DNA from: Sorex araneus
Taxonomy: Eukaryota; Chordata; Mammalia; Eulipotyphla; Soricidae
DNA: 64,000 bases
Assembly: GCF_027595985.1 (NCBI RefSeq)
Contig: NC_073306.1
Location: 82,943,599-83,007,598, forward strand
Direction: 5' to 3'
The notes below the pieces were generated by a model that did no database searches, was not told where the DNA came from, and was given only the letters and a program-made list of their open reading frames with translations. This document shows positions 1 to 11,302 of the stretch, piece by piece. The position numbers and the translations under genes were made by a program. Every line of letters begins with the position of its first letter. Position 1 is the first letter of the stretch.

Positions 1-670
1 TATCCTATAGAACCATTTTAATGGTTGCTTGATAGTACACCCTTCAACACGTAATTTACGACATATAATTTAACTCTGTCTTTGTTGTATGTTTTTAGTA
101 TTTTCTTTTCATACTATTACAAACAAGACTTTGATGATATGGTGTATGTTATCACATATGAACATGCATGCATGGATTTCTCAAATTAAAACTACGTCTA
201 TACTGAGCAATAATAAGTAGTCACCTGAACAGATTGCATTGATCTCTGATTACTTCATCAGTCAGTACTCAGGTTGCAAACATCTTTGAGTTTGTATTTT
301 AAAGTTCTATCCTGCATATGGCCAAAAGGACAGCTTGTATCTGCCTAGACAGCTTGATTCTGAGCAAACGTTTGTATACCACATTTATGGTGACTATATC
401 TAATAACAATGAGAGTGGTAATGGGCTTTGGCAGGACTCATGCTTTGCAGGCTGTGGATATATTAGGGTCAGTGGCATTTAAAAGGTAATGTGGATTTGG
501 AATAAGAAAGAATTAAATTTTTAATGACGAAACAGGGTGGCAGATAGATAGGGATGGACCCTGTATGGCAATGAGTTCCTGGGAACATTGGGTTGTCCTT
601 GCTCCTCCCGCAGGGAGCTTAAATTTATTGAGTTACTCCCACAACAGTGCCCCTGAGGCACACCCAATTT
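1..670. other. Anonymous non-coding sequence
   Basis: AT-rich sequence without a supported gene. Open frames here lack homology or splice context. Confidence 0.5.
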
Positions 671-948
671 CATCACTGTATCACTGCCATCCCGTTGATC
701 AACGATTTGCTTGAGTGGGCCCAATAACGTCTCCATTCGTCTTAGCCCTGAGATTTTAGCAGCTCTCTTTATTCATTCTTCCCAATGATGCCGCATTAGA
801 GGCTCTTCAGGGTCAGGGGAATTAGACCCATCATTGTCACTGTATTTGGCATATGAATACGCCACGGGGAGCTTGCCAGGCTTTCCCCATGCAAGTAGGA
901 AACTCTCGGTAGCTTGCAAGGTTCTCCAAGAGGGAGAAGTAGGCTAAT
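671..948 (-). repeat. Type C retroposon, 3' part
   Basis: Reverse-oriented 3' section of the type C element: it begins with ATCACTGTATCACTG tail units, then ACGTCTCCATTCGTC and CATATGAATACGCCA. The 5' part is missing. Confidence 0.7.
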
Positions 949-1080
949 TTTCTGGTAAGGAATGTAAATTATTTTTTTCTGTTTCTTGCCTTCCATCAGG
1001 TGATCAGGACATCTCGGGTTATCAGATACAGGATAAATGGAGAGTGAGGGACTGAACAGATGGCATCTGCAGCAGAAATC

Positions 1081-1252
1081 TTTTTTTTTTCTCTTTGGGT
1101 CACACCTGGCAATGCACAGGGGTTACTACTGGCTCTGCACTCAGGAATCACCCCTGGAAGTGCTCAGAGGACCATATGGGATGCTGGGAATCGAAGCCGG
1201 GTCGACTGCGTGCAAGGCAAACGCCCTACCTGCTGTGCTATTGCTCCAGCCC
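1081..1252 (-). repeat. Type A SINE (tRNA-headed, shrew SOR-like)
   Basis: A full reverse copy from oligo(T) to CTCCAGCCC, flanked by a perfect 17-bp target duplication CTGCAGCAGAAATCTTT (1067-1083 and 1253-1269). Confidence 0.9.
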
Positions 1253-1269
1253 CTGCAGCAGAAATCTTT

Positions 1270-1846
1270 ATGTTTTCATTCAATAAACAAAATTCACAAA
1301 GATTCCATGCAAACAACCTGCAGAACCATGCCTCAGCATCATCTTGTCTCACCTGTTAATCCCAAGGATCAGCATTAGACTCCAAACAAAGACCTGGAGG
1401 AGCTGTGAGCAGAGGGAGGACAAACTTCCAACCCTGACCTGGGAGGTCCTTGCCTTGGACCCGGAAATGTCCTAAAGGCAGGCACCTTCCCACATCACGT
1501 TGCAGCCCCAATTGGGGGAGCTCCAGCCTCTCCTGGGGATGTATAGCAGTCTGGAATTCTGCCTGTCTGTCAAGACAGAAGTGATGGGCTCAGTGTACAT
1601 GGGAGGATATTGCAGCCCTGAGATCTGGGACTCCTCCCTGTGCCCAAAGGAAGGTCCTTATGGGCCCAGCCAGGGGCTGCCTCCTAGGCCAGGAGCTCCT
1701 TTGATTAAGCACCCCTGAACTTCAAGGCTGCCCACAGTAACCACAGCCCCCAAAGTGGTTCCACCATGGGTGCAGCCATAGGGACTCAGCATGAACAAAC
1801 CTTTAGTCTCATACCACTCAAAAAGTTATCATGCATGCATGTGTAT

Positions 1847-1892
<46 letters not shown>

Positions 1893-2034
1893 CACTTTTG
1901 GAGTCACAACAGGTGAGAGACCCTGTTGAAGCCTGTCTTTTTCATTGGAAGTCACTAGGAGGAATCCTAGCATGTGGTTGGGGTTTGTATACAAATATAT
2001 ACTTCTCTAAATATTTTTGGTTGTTTTTGTCTTT
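1270..2034. other. Non-coding stretch with (TG)n microsatellite
   Basis: No gene is seen. A (TG)n tract runs at about 1850-1890. The open frames across it are low-complexity artefacts. Confidence 0.5.
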
Positions 2035-2190
2035 TGGGGATGGGTACACCTGTAGTTCCTCTAAGGTTACTCCAGGCTCTACCCAGAGAAATTGTTTCCA
2101 TCAGCAATCATGGTTTCATATGGGATGCCGAGGATTGATTGTGTCACTAAGGAAAGCACCATATTCTTTTAACTGTCTCTCGGGCCCCAA
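2035..2190 (-). repeat. Old type A SINE remnant
   Basis: Degenerate reverse copy with traces of TACTCCAGGCTCT and ATATGGGATGCCGAGGATTG. Confidence 0.4.
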
Positions 2191-2339
2191 TTAGGTGTCT
2201 TTCCTGATAAAGAATTTCTGCTCCCTCAAGTCAAGTTGAAAAGCATCTCTCAACTCTTTATGAGCTGACTGGGTGACCCCCGGATGTTGGTGTGAATATT
2301 GTGTGTAAAGTGGTTATTTTTAAAGTAAGGTAGTTCTAA

Positions 2340-2900
2340 AAAAATTTTTATAAGATAATTTACTATAGTTGATTACATTTAATATTCAAACCCCAATCCC
2401 AGATAGTTGGGTTTTTGGGGGAGAACATATTTGTTTAGGGATCACTCCTGCTGTGTTGGAAAGAAATTTATTTCAAAAGGGGTGGAGTGGTAGTGTTGTG
2501 GGGAGGGCTCTTACCTTGCATAGGCCAATTTCATCAAACACTAATAATCCCATATTGCTTTTCTCTTTTCTTTATGCCACTTGCATGGTTTAGCAATGTT
2601 GTTTTTGTATAGACACAGGGAGACAGTTGATGGCTATACTTTTGTAACATGGGAATTAATTGACTGGAAATAATATTTACTCCTGGACATTCATCATATT
2701 TTCCTGACTTAAGCCTCAGTTACCCTTACTTCCTAACACTCCCAAAAAAGAGGGTCCTGACGAAGGAACTGGATGGATCCAGGGCAAGCTGTAAGCCTTC
2801 CTGGCATTGAAATGAGACAAGCTAAGCACCATCAGTTGTTGGGGATGGACTGAGCTACCAGGGTGAGCCCACATAGACTGTAGTACAGACAGGAACACTT
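2340..2900 (-). repeat. Retroposon remnant related to the 37.3-38.8 kb element
   Basis: It shares GATTACATTTAATATT, TATAGACACA and CTTAAGCCTCAGTT with the element at 37.3-38.8 kb, in the same order. An old SINE-like insertion may interrupt it near 2480. Its boundaries are approximate. Confidence 0.5.
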
Positions 2901-3509
2901 TTCCCTCTTCAAGCTGCCTTCAGAAAATAATTTCAGTATATTGAAAGAGGCAGCTTTTCCTTCTCTCACAGAAGCCTGGCTGGTCTTTGATATGCAGATG
3001 TCAGGTGTTACCCAGGCCTGACCTTTGATATTGTAAATTGTAGGCTCTGGCCCAGCCTAGTCTTTGGGGATGTAGATTTCAGGTGCTGCCTAGTTTTGTA
3101 ATTGACATGTAGATTTCCTGTGGCAGCCCAGCCTAGTCTTTGGGATGTAAATCCAAGTGCTTTTCGCCCAAGGAAGGTTTTGGTTTTGGTTTTGTATCTT
3201 TTTTCCGGAGGCCTAGATTACTGGCCTGCAGATACAAGGAAATAATGTTGGGTGCGTGCGCGCGTGCGCGCGCGCACACACACAGACACAGACACACAGA
3301 CACACACATGTGCGTGCACCCATGCTTCCTCAAAACTTCCAAATAAATCTTGTTTTAACTTCGCTGCTATCTCTTTCTGAAATTCTTTTCTGTGAGGCAA
3401 TGGCAAGAACCCAAAAGTTTTCTGAGTAAGGTCTGGGATTGACTTTCCTTTCCTTCAAGTAGAAAGGCTCAGAATCCTAGATTTAGTACTCTTCTGTGTT
3501 AACTCGTCC
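2901..3509. other. Non-coding stretch with CpG/CA-rich simple repeat
   Basis: Contains loosely repeated phrases (CAGCCTAGTCTTTGGGATGTA at about 3050 and 3130) and an alternating GC then CA-rich tract at 3252-3312. No gene is seen. Confidence 0.5.
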
Positions 3510-4077
3510 TTTCCAATGGTGCTGCATTAGAGGCTCTTTCCGAGTCAGGGGAATGAGACCCATCATTGTTACTGGTTTTGGCATATGAATACACCATGGG
3601 GAGTTTGCGAGGCTCTCCCATGTGGGCAGGAAACTCTCGGTAGCTTGCCAGGTTCTCCCAGAGGGAGATGTCTTGGCCAGCTCACTTCCGTTAGCTTGGT
3701 CTTATAGTCTTTGGATGTTGACTGTTGGTGGGATTACACAGCACTGGGGGCAGTCCCTGGGTGTGACCGCCTAGCTACTGGAAAATGGGGAATCTGGGCG
3801 GAAGAGAGTCTCTTGCCCCCACACCTGGCTGTCTTGCCCAGGGCTCCTCGGAAGGGGTGGATTTCAGTTTCTCTCTCTGCCCCGAGCAGAGCTCCTGTGG
3901 CCGAAGACCTCTGGAGCCTAGCCACAGCCATGCTCAAGGCCCTTCTCCACACATTCAGACAAGCCTCACGCATGAAGGAACCGGCAGAGGAACCCAGGTG
4001 TGTGAGACCCTGGGCTGAGACCTCCTAAGCCTGCTCGAATTGGGATTGGGCCTCTTCCACCCAAATTCCCCAATCAA
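3510..4077. repeat. Type C retroposon with internal inversion
   Basis: 3510-3808 is type C in reverse orientation. 3811-4077 is the adjoining part of the element in forward orientation. The overlap appears twice in opposite directions: GGGGAATCTGGGCGGAAGAG at 3789-3808 against the region at 4052-4072. This is the structure left by twin priming. Confidence 0.7.
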
Positions 4078-4744
4078 CTATACTACTATATCTAAATCTT
4101 GAATACTCAAAGCAGACCACTTTACCTGATCACTTTCAATTTTTTTGAATAATGAATTTCTATTTTTATATGTTAAAGCTCATAATGTTTTCATATTTTA
4201 AAAAATAATTTAAATGGTCATATGAAAACTATCTAGATGGTTGACTGTAAGATTTGCATTCAGAAGGTACTCTGAGACCTTTTGCTAATGCTCTTCCACT
4301 TAATCTTGGGATATGTGGGAGATCAGGGATTCTGAGAAATAAAAATTCTTTCTCTACATTTATCAGGCACTAAGTAAATATATTTAGTGTCTGACAAATG
4401 TAAATAAATACAGTACAGGGATTAACCAATAAAGATAGTATAGGATCTAAGGCACACGGAGACGACCTGGCTTGTGCCTTGTACCTTGTACCAAAGTATT
4501 CAATCTTTGGTTATGACCAAAACATCTCTGGATATGACCCTGAAGGTTCCTGAACATTTCTTGTAGAGGCCTGGCCTGGGTAATTCTTTGCAGCCACAGG
4601 GAGAATAGCACTGCATACTCTGGCCTGGCCATTGGACTGCCCATCAGGTTGACTGAGAATTGCTAGGAGGGCCTCATAAGTACTACTTGGGAGATAGGAG
4701 ATTGCCCCCACCAAATCCTCTCTTTTAGTTCTGTTTTGTATTTT
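4078..4744. other. Anonymous AT-rich sequence
   Basis: No gene or clear repeat. Open frames near 4447-4714 have no recognisable homology. Confidence 0.45.
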
Positions 4745-4912
4745 TTGGCAAGGCGGGGGTACACATTGTGGTGCTGAGGGTTTACTTCTATTCTGAGGTA
4801 GGTATCACTCCTAGTCGGGGCTCAGAGGAAACTCTAGGGTTCTGGAAATAGAACCTAGATTAACTGAATGCAAGGCAAGTGTTTTACCCTCTATACTATC
4901 ACTCTAGCTCCC
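4745..4912 (-). repeat. Old type A SINE
   Basis: Degenerate reverse copy ending in TATCACTCTAGCTCCCC. Confidence 0.5.
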
Positions 4913-4950
4913 CATTCAACTTTTTTTGAATTAAGTGAAAGGACTGTGTT

Positions 4951-5101
4951 TTTTTTTTACTTTTGGGGTCACACCGGTGATGCTCAGGGGTTACACCTGG
5001 TTTTGCGCTCAGGAATCACTCTTGGTGGTGCTTGGGGGATTGAACCCAGGTCAGCTGTGTGCAAGGCAAATGCCTTACCTGCTGTACTGTCACTCCAGCC
5101 C
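4951..5101 (-). repeat. Type A SINE
   Basis: Reverse copy from oligo(T) through GGGGTCACACCGG to GTCACTCCAGCCC. A short AAAGGACT direct repeat flanks it. Confidence 0.85.
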
Positions 5102-5453
5102 AATAAAAGGACTCTTACATAAAATAGGACCATAGAAAAGTCATCTATTCAGTGTGGGTTCAAGTTTTCTGCCTTTCCGTGGGAATGTTTCCTGATGCGT
5201 GACTTGCAATGATTGTTGTGCAGCAGTGAAAAGTGTGGGTGTGAGGGAAGTCAGTGGGAAAGAAGAGAAGAAAAATGAAACAGAGAATTGCCAAATATCC
5301 AGCATCTCTGAGACTTGCTTTGGGCAATTCTTTTGGTTAAAGGATGGGTTTTCAATTTGCCTTGTGATGATACAATGAATGAGGGTCAGTTGTTTGAGAA
5401 AGAGCAAATGTAGTGACAATGGACTAGAATGAAGGGAAAGATGGAAAATGCTA
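5102..5453. other. Anonymous sequence
   Basis: No feature is supported. A 111-codon reverse open frame here has no recognisable homology. Confidence 0.4.
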
Positions 5454-5623
5454 TTTTTTTGCCTATTGGGCCACACCTGGCAATGTTCAGGGGTTACTTC
5501 TGGCTTTGCACTCAGGAATCACTCCTGGAGGTGCTCAGGGGACCATATGGGATGCTGGAAATCGAACCCAAATCGGCTGTGTGCAAGGCAAATGCCCTAC
5601 CCATGGTGCTATCACTCCAGCTC
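5454..5623 (-). repeat. Type A SINE
   Basis: Reverse copy with GGGCCACACCTGGCAATG, CATATGGGATGCTGG and CTATCACTCCAGC. GAAAAT(G/A)CT repeats flank it. Confidence 0.85.
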
Positions 5624-6298
5624 CCAGAAAATACTTTTGGAAACTTTAGCAGAGTCATGAGTTTCTAAATTAAGAAGGTAATTGCTTTTATCTAGTATTT
5701 GATTTTTAATCCCCCACAGCCCATCAGTGAACAGTTACGTGAATCACACCTTGTCTTTGCTGTTCCTAGATGGGGTATATCAGACACCTGGTTACTCCTG
5801 TCTGAGGGATGGGTGTAGAAAGAATGCAGACATGTTCAAGTGTCTGCTCTTCTGGACCAGCCTGTTCTGAGACTAAACAGTGTGTCGGGGCTTCAACACT
5901 GTCAGCTCAAGTAATCCTGTCCAGACTTCTCCAGGTTTAGAGTTTGCTTCATTGTGAAATCTCAGGTGTATGGAGTGACTTCTGAAAGAATTATAGATTA
6001 AATAAAAGACCAATTTGCAGAGAGTTGATTTTCTGACTGTTGAGTCACCATTATTCTATAATCTGAAAGCACCTCTGTGGAAGGCAAGAAGAAACTAAGA
6101 TGAAGGCAGACTACTGAAGTTGGTAGGTGACGGTTTTACTACCTAAGGGAATTTACACAGAGCTTTGTCTTGAGCACCTGCAGAAGAAACAGTTTCCTTC
6201 ATCTGCTTTCCAACTCTTAAAGCTTTCTGCAGCAAATTGATTGGGTTTAATCATGTACATCATGAGTTAATCTCAGGGATATGTCCTTGGGCAGCTTT
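5624..6298. other. Anonymous sequence
   Basis: No gene or repeat is confidently recognised. Confidence 0.4.
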
Positions 6299-6475
6299 CT
6301 TTTGTTTTATGGGCTTCAGAAACCTCTAAGAGTTGAGCCTTTGATCTCTGGTAGTGCTCAGGACTTACTCTTGGCTCTGAACTCAGGTATTGCTCCTGGA
6401 GGGCTCAGGGGACCATATGTGGTGCTGGGATTGAACTCGGGTTGGCTTAGTTCCTTACTTGCTCTATTCCAGCCC
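6299..6475 (-). repeat. Type A SINE, partly degraded
   Basis: Reverse copy flanked by CCTTGGGCAGCTTT direct repeats (about 6283 and 6475), which mark it as an insertion. Confidence 0.75.
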
Positions 6476-6711
6476 CTTGGGCAGCTTTTGACAATGGGGA
6501 GGGCAAGTGAGATGCACATTCGGGTTGGGGGTGAGGGGCAGGGAGCTGATGAGTAGTCTCTAATTGTCCTAGACCAGCTCCACTTCATAGTGGGCATAAC
6601 TTCTTAAACTAAATTCATTGTTTCTGCAATCACATTCATTGCCCTTCTAATATAATAATATCATTATCATTTAATTTATTATCTAATATAATAATAACAA
6701 TAATAATAATA

Positions 6712-7604
6712 ATCACTGTCACTGTCATCCCGTTTCATTGATTTGCTCAAATGGGCACCAGTAACGTCTCCATTGTAAGACTTCTTGTTACTGTTTTTTT
6801 TTGAAGGTACAATGTGTTTATTTATTGAAATACATAAAAAAAAATCAGTTCCACAATGAAAAATACAATGAAAGAAGAAGGAATCATCAAATTCCTTTGA
6901 CTAAAGAGCATAGATCTAGCATTCACTCTGATGATTTTTGTAGCCGAAGGAGTTTTTTTTTTTAAGAAATATTTTATTGAACCACCGTGAAGAAAAGAAA
7001 AAAAATACAAAGCTTTCAGGTTTAAGTCACAGTCAAATACTGATTAATCCACCATCCCTTCACCAGTGCACCCGTTCCACCACCAAGAAGCCCAATACAC
7101 CCACTTCCCCCCCCCATCTAAGTAGCTAATGATATTCCCATTATTCTCTATATATATTGAGTACATTCCATATTTCCATACATAACTCACTATTATTGAT
7201 TGGAAATTTTCCCCAACAATCAGGCCCGCTGAATAGGCATCATCTAATAATTTCTCTTCATTGCTAAGAGTGAAGACTTTAAGTCCGCGCGGCCGTCATA
7301 GCAGCCGCGCGGTTTTGGGTTTCTAATATTTTAGCTCAGTTCACAGTCAAAATGGATGGCTGCAAGCATCCGCTCTGGTGCCAGAATGGGTTAGGAGACC
7401 TCAGGATCACAGTCAATAGGCGCGGAGGGTCTCTGTTACTGTTTTTGACACATCAAATATGCCACAGGTAGCTTGCCAGGCTCTGCCATGCGGGCGGGGT
7501 ACTCTCTGTAGCTTACTGGGCTCTCCGAGAGAGATGGAGGAATCGAACCTGGGTAGGCTGTGTGCAAGGCAAACGCCCTACCCACTGTGCTATTGCTCCA
7601 GCCC
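6712..7604 (-). repeat. Type B SINE split by a later retroposon
   Basis: The tail half (6712-6798, CACTGTCACTGTCATCCC onward) and the head half (7434-7604, ending TATTGCTCCAGCCC) form one reverse type B SINE. It is interrupted at TGTTACTGTTTTT by the insert at 6799-7433. (TAA)n follows at 7605-7645. Confidence 0.85.
6799..7433 (-). mobile_element. Retroposon with L1-like 3' end and a putative 3' transduction
   Basis: Inserted into a SINE with a 13-bp duplication TGTTACTGTTTTT (6786-6798 and 7434-7446). Read on the minus strand: GC-rich 5' module, L1-like 3' end with TTCAATAAAAT and an A-tract at about 6951-6963, then about 150 bp of unrelated DNA with its own CAATAAATAAA signal and a second A-tract. 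This is the signature of read-through transcription and 3' transduction. Confidence 0.7.
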
Positions 7605-7612
7605 TAATAATA

Positions 7613-7645
<33 letters not shown>

Positions 7646-7646
<1 letters not shown>

Positions 7647-8819
7647 GATTATCCCCCATCATCTGACAGGCAAATATGTTTCTTCACTAAAACAGCCATA
7701 ATAGCCAGTAATAAAATATATATATTTTCTCCAGAATTGTAATCCCCAATCTTACAAATTCCCTGTAGCATTTTGATTCTACCTTTCTCATGGCATTTGA
7801 TAAGGCATCACATCTCATTTCTGTTTCCTCAAATAGCACATACAAATCCTGGTATTGGTGCAATTGAACAGTGGCAGGGAGACTTTTTAATTTAGGATAT
7901 AACTTAGTTCCTCACAGGGAAGTCCAAGACCTTAAATATGCAGTCATGAAACAGAGTGTCATTACCACATCTTAGATAATAGATCCTGGTGCCGTAAGTC
8001 TATGAAATGATGGAGAAACTGGAGACTTGGTGACTGCTTTAGCAAGTACTGCCCTGGGGAGGACATTTGTCTCTGACTGTGACTTTTTTCTCTCTATACT
8101 TAGTCATTAAAGAGCTAAACCTTTGGTTAAAACTCATCTGTAGTACATTATACATTGAAAAAGAAAAAACTTTTTTAAAAAAACATTTAAGTAGACAAAT
8201 TGAGAATTAATAATTCAGAATCTTATTCTAGTCATCAGCTAATTTTCCCTTTACTCACGTTACTTGGTAGTTTCTCATGTCAAGATAAGAAGCAACAGAA
8301 TATGAATTTATAACCATGCAGAGCTTCTAAAGCCTGGATGAGGGCATAGGCAATGCAAGATTGCCCACAGTGGCTTCTGTGTGATGTGTGATCAACAGAG
8401 GGAGCTACAAACACTTCTATCTTTTCTCTGGGAGTGTTTTCAGTAATGCTTAAGGGAATCTTCGGGGGAGTCCCTTTGGAGGAGGTGGGCACACCCAGTT
8501 GTGGCCAGATCTTACACCTGGCACTGCACTCAGGGATCATTCCAGTCCTAGTCTTCCCAGCGGGTCCTGGTGGAAGAGGTGGATTGGGAGAAAATGACGT
8601 CTTTCTCTCCTCCCCGACTCATGTAAGCCACCCATGGAGTCCACCGACATCACCAGTTTGAACTGGAGTGTGTGTGATCTAACTGGGCCAGGGAGATGTG
8701 TTGGGTGGCCCGCTCGGAGTGGATATCCTGTCTGCTAGGGGTGTTTCTTGCCAGGCATATTTTGTCAGTAGTCTTCATTACACTGCTCTGGGGAACTGTT
8801 GTGATCTTTCTCCCTACAG
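7646..8819. other. Intergenic sequence upstream of the FCRL pseudogene
   Basis: No D1, D2 or signal-peptide exon of the pseudogene could be found here. A short SINE-like trace lies near 8510-8545. Confidence 0.45.
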
Positions 8820-9081
8820 TTGTTCCTATCTCCTGTGCTGACCGTCAGCCTCTCCCAGCTCACCGAGGGAGGCCTGGTGATCCTAACCTGCCAGACTCGG
8901 TGTCTCCCCAGAGGGCAGATGTCCAGAAAGAGCAGGGCCCTGGGGATAGGCTGGAGCAGCTTCTCAGGTCTGCAGATACTTGCCATGTGGAGTGAAGACT
9001 CAGGGTCTGACTGCTACCAAGCATAGACTGTGACCCATCACATCAGTAAATGGAGACTCCAGTTTCAGATTCATGTGCTGA
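8820..9081 (+). pseudogene. FCRL pseudogene, D3-like exon remnant
   Basis: The segment follows a TCCCTACAG acceptor and reads LSPVLTVSLSQLTEGGLVILTC, then GIGWSSFSGLQI and MWSEDSGS, clearly FCRL D3. The two bases AG that open the exon in the intact gene at 58941 are missing, so splicing here would shift the frame. Several codons of the central strand region are deleted. The YWC motif has become DCY, losing the disulphide cysteine, and TAG follows two codons later. Homology continues to QFQIHVL, then a poor GTATTT donor. Confidence 0.85.
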
Positions 9082-9810
9082 GTATTTGCAGGACTGATCA
9101 TGGCATGGGGGAAAATAAGAGTTCTATAGCTTAACTCACACCATTTTTTCCCATTTCCTTTGTGCAACTCCTGCCTTTATGGAAAGTGGAAACTGGGCAA
9201 GAGAATCTCTACATGTTGCTCTAGACATTTCTCTTCAATATAAGTTACAAACAGGCTAAGCTTCTTGTAATTTTTCTCTTCCTTATTAGTTAATAATATT
9301 CATCAGTCCAATCTTCATTGATTACTGATTGTGTACTTTACCCTATAGTTGTGGACTGGAAACTTTAAAAAGCAAATTTTAAATAGGAGTACCAAAGTAC
9401 CTGCTCCTATTTTCCAGTGATTTTTCAAATTACTCCTGATGTTGGACTGCAACACGAATTAACTCACCAGAAGACGTTGTGGTGCTAGAGCATATGCTAA
9501 ATAAAGCCTTGGAAAAACAGAAATCAGAGTAAAGTGGCTGGTCCCTTTGCTATTTGTGTTGACCCTTGGAATGGGGAATCATTAGGAATAACCAGAAATC
9601 ATATTTCCATTGTTATTAGAAACAAGGCCTTATTCAAGGTAAGACTAATCTTGCAGAAAGTAAGATTAATGCTACTTTTGATTCCTTTCAGTCTGTGCAA
9701 AAGCCTTTGTCTGGACAAAGACTTATTCCCTCAAATATTTCCTGTCACCTAGAGTGGATGGATCTGCACTAATTCTTAAATAATAGTTACTCATAAATTA
9801 GTCAGGATTA
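9082..9810. other. Degraded intron between pseudo-exons D3 and D4
   Basis: Nothing recognisable apart from AT-rich sequence. Confidence 0.4.
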
Positions 9811-9985
9811 GGGGCTGGAGCGATAGCACAGCGGGTAGGGCGTTTGCCTTGCACGCGGCCGACCCGGGTTCGAATCCCAGCATCCCATATGGTCCCCTGA
9901 GCACCACCAGGGGTAATTCCTGAGTGAAGAGCCAGGAGTAACCCCTGTGCATCGCCGGGTGTGACCCAAAAACCAAAAAAAAAAT
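9811..9985 (+). repeat. Type A SINE, near-intact reference copy
   Basis: Starts GGGGCTGGAGCGATAGCAC. It has a pol III A box (TAGCACAGCGG, 9824-9834) and a perfect B box (GGTTCGAATCC, 9867-9877). The body ends GGGTGTGACCC and an A-rich tail. GTCAGGATTA repeats at 9801-9810 and 9988-9997 flank it. It looks recent. Confidence 0.92.
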
Positions 9986-10166
9986 TGTCAGGATTAGAGC
10001 TAAGACATATAAATGTCTATAGCCATATTCTCATAGGATAACCATTCTAAATTCTCTAAGGTACACTTCTCATGTGTTACATATGGAATCTCTGCAAAGA
10101 AGTTTATCTTTGGTCCCACCTCCTCATGCAGTTAGGGTTCTTATCTGAAGCTTTCTCTCCACCTAG

Positions 10167-10445
10167 GAGTCCCTGTCTCTAATGTCATCCTATAGACGTA
10201 GATATTAGGGAGAGAGATGACTGAAGGAGGGTATTTGGTCTTATTCTGCTCTGTGGGAGAGGGCACCAGAATTATCACATTTTTCTGGCACAGAGAGGCC
10301 ATAGAAACAAGTCTGGGAAAGAAGATACAGCAGAGCTGGAGATCTTGGCTGTGAAAGTTCATGATGCTGGTGAATATTATTGTAGAGCTAATAATGGTTG
10401 TGACTCCATTGGGAAAAACATGCTGAATATTTCTGTGAGAAGAGA
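10167..10445 (+). pseudogene. FCRL pseudogene, D4-like exon remnant
   Basis: After the acceptor CACCTAG the reading starts GVPVSNVIL and then meets two stops. It continues as EMTEGGYLVLFCSVGEGT and FFWHREAIETSLGKK. A small deletion then shifts the frame, and AELEILAVKVHDAGEYYC with RANNG follows. The wording is closest to FCRL2 D4. It is the middle exon of the same dead gene as the remnants at 8820 and 11303. Confidence 0.85.
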
Positions 10446-10791
10446 GTTAAACTTTCATTCCACTCAGAAAACTCCAAAACAAGGCCACAATACTTGAAAT
10501 CACTAGGAGATTCCAGAAGTCCCAGAGATTTGTACTATGAGGAACCAACAGCAATTTGAAAATGGGGTATTCCTACAAGCTAATTGCTAAGATATTTATA
10601 CTCATAAAAGGAAATATAGAAGACCCAGGCTGGCATTAGAAAGAAGTCAGGATGGATGGAGATATCAAATGGGTATGCATTTAGATGGTATCCTCAAGCA
10701 CCACAGAAATTATATTTCCTCAAATTCCTATAGATGTTTCTGAGAAAAATCACCTTTATTTGTTCATTCGTCCCCTTAAGGATATCCCAAG

Positions 10792-10796
<5 letters not shown>

Positions 10797-10843
<47 letters not shown>
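10797..10843 (+). repeat. (TG)n microsatellite
   Basis: About 23 TG units, followed to about 10965 by a degraded SINE-like stretch. Confidence 0.85.
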
Positions 10844-10845
<2 letters not shown>

Positions 10846-10981
10846 GTTCAGGGGCTACTTCTGGATAACCCAGTGCTATAGTTCAAAGTTTGAACCTGAG
10901 CATGGGGTGCTGGGGCTACTAGGGATACCTTCAGGGTTCTGACCACTGAGCTATCTTCTGGGTCTAGCCACCAGTTGTTCT

Positions 10982-11155
10982 TTTTTTTTTTTTTCTTTTT
11001 GGGTCACACCCAGCGATGCTCAGGGGTTACTCCTGGCTTTGCACTCAGGAATTACTCCTGGCAGTGCTTGGGGGACCATATGGGATGCCGGGGATCGAAC
11101 CCGGGTCGGCCGCGTGCAAGGCAAACGCCCTACCCGCTGTGCTATCGCTCCGGCC
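10982..11155 (-). repeat. Type A SINE
   Basis: Full reverse copy with intact B box in complement (GGGATCGAACCC). A perfect 14-bp duplication CCACCAGTTGTTCT flanks it (10968-10981 and 11156-11169). It sits in the pseudogene intron between D4 and D5. Confidence 0.92.
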
Positions 11156-11302
11156 CCACCAGTTGTTCTTGTAGGGATATGAGATGGAAGGTATTCACAG
11201 AATAATCCAGGTGAGCCTTTTGGCTGAGGTCCTGGTATGAAAGTTTGAGAGTCTGGTGCAGCCTCGTACATCCCCTCTGACAGCTCCCCTTTGTGTGTAT
11301 AG

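Noticed and set aside
1766-2194. 142-codon open frame
   Set aside because: Runs through a TG microsatellite and a SINE trace.
3711-4028. Open frame of 105 codons
   Set aside because: Lies across the inversion point of a type C retroposon; its other copies do not keep the frame.
9811-9985. tRNA gene (A and B boxes present)
   Set aside because: The sequence is a SINE with an unrelated body and tail, and does not fold as a complete tRNA.
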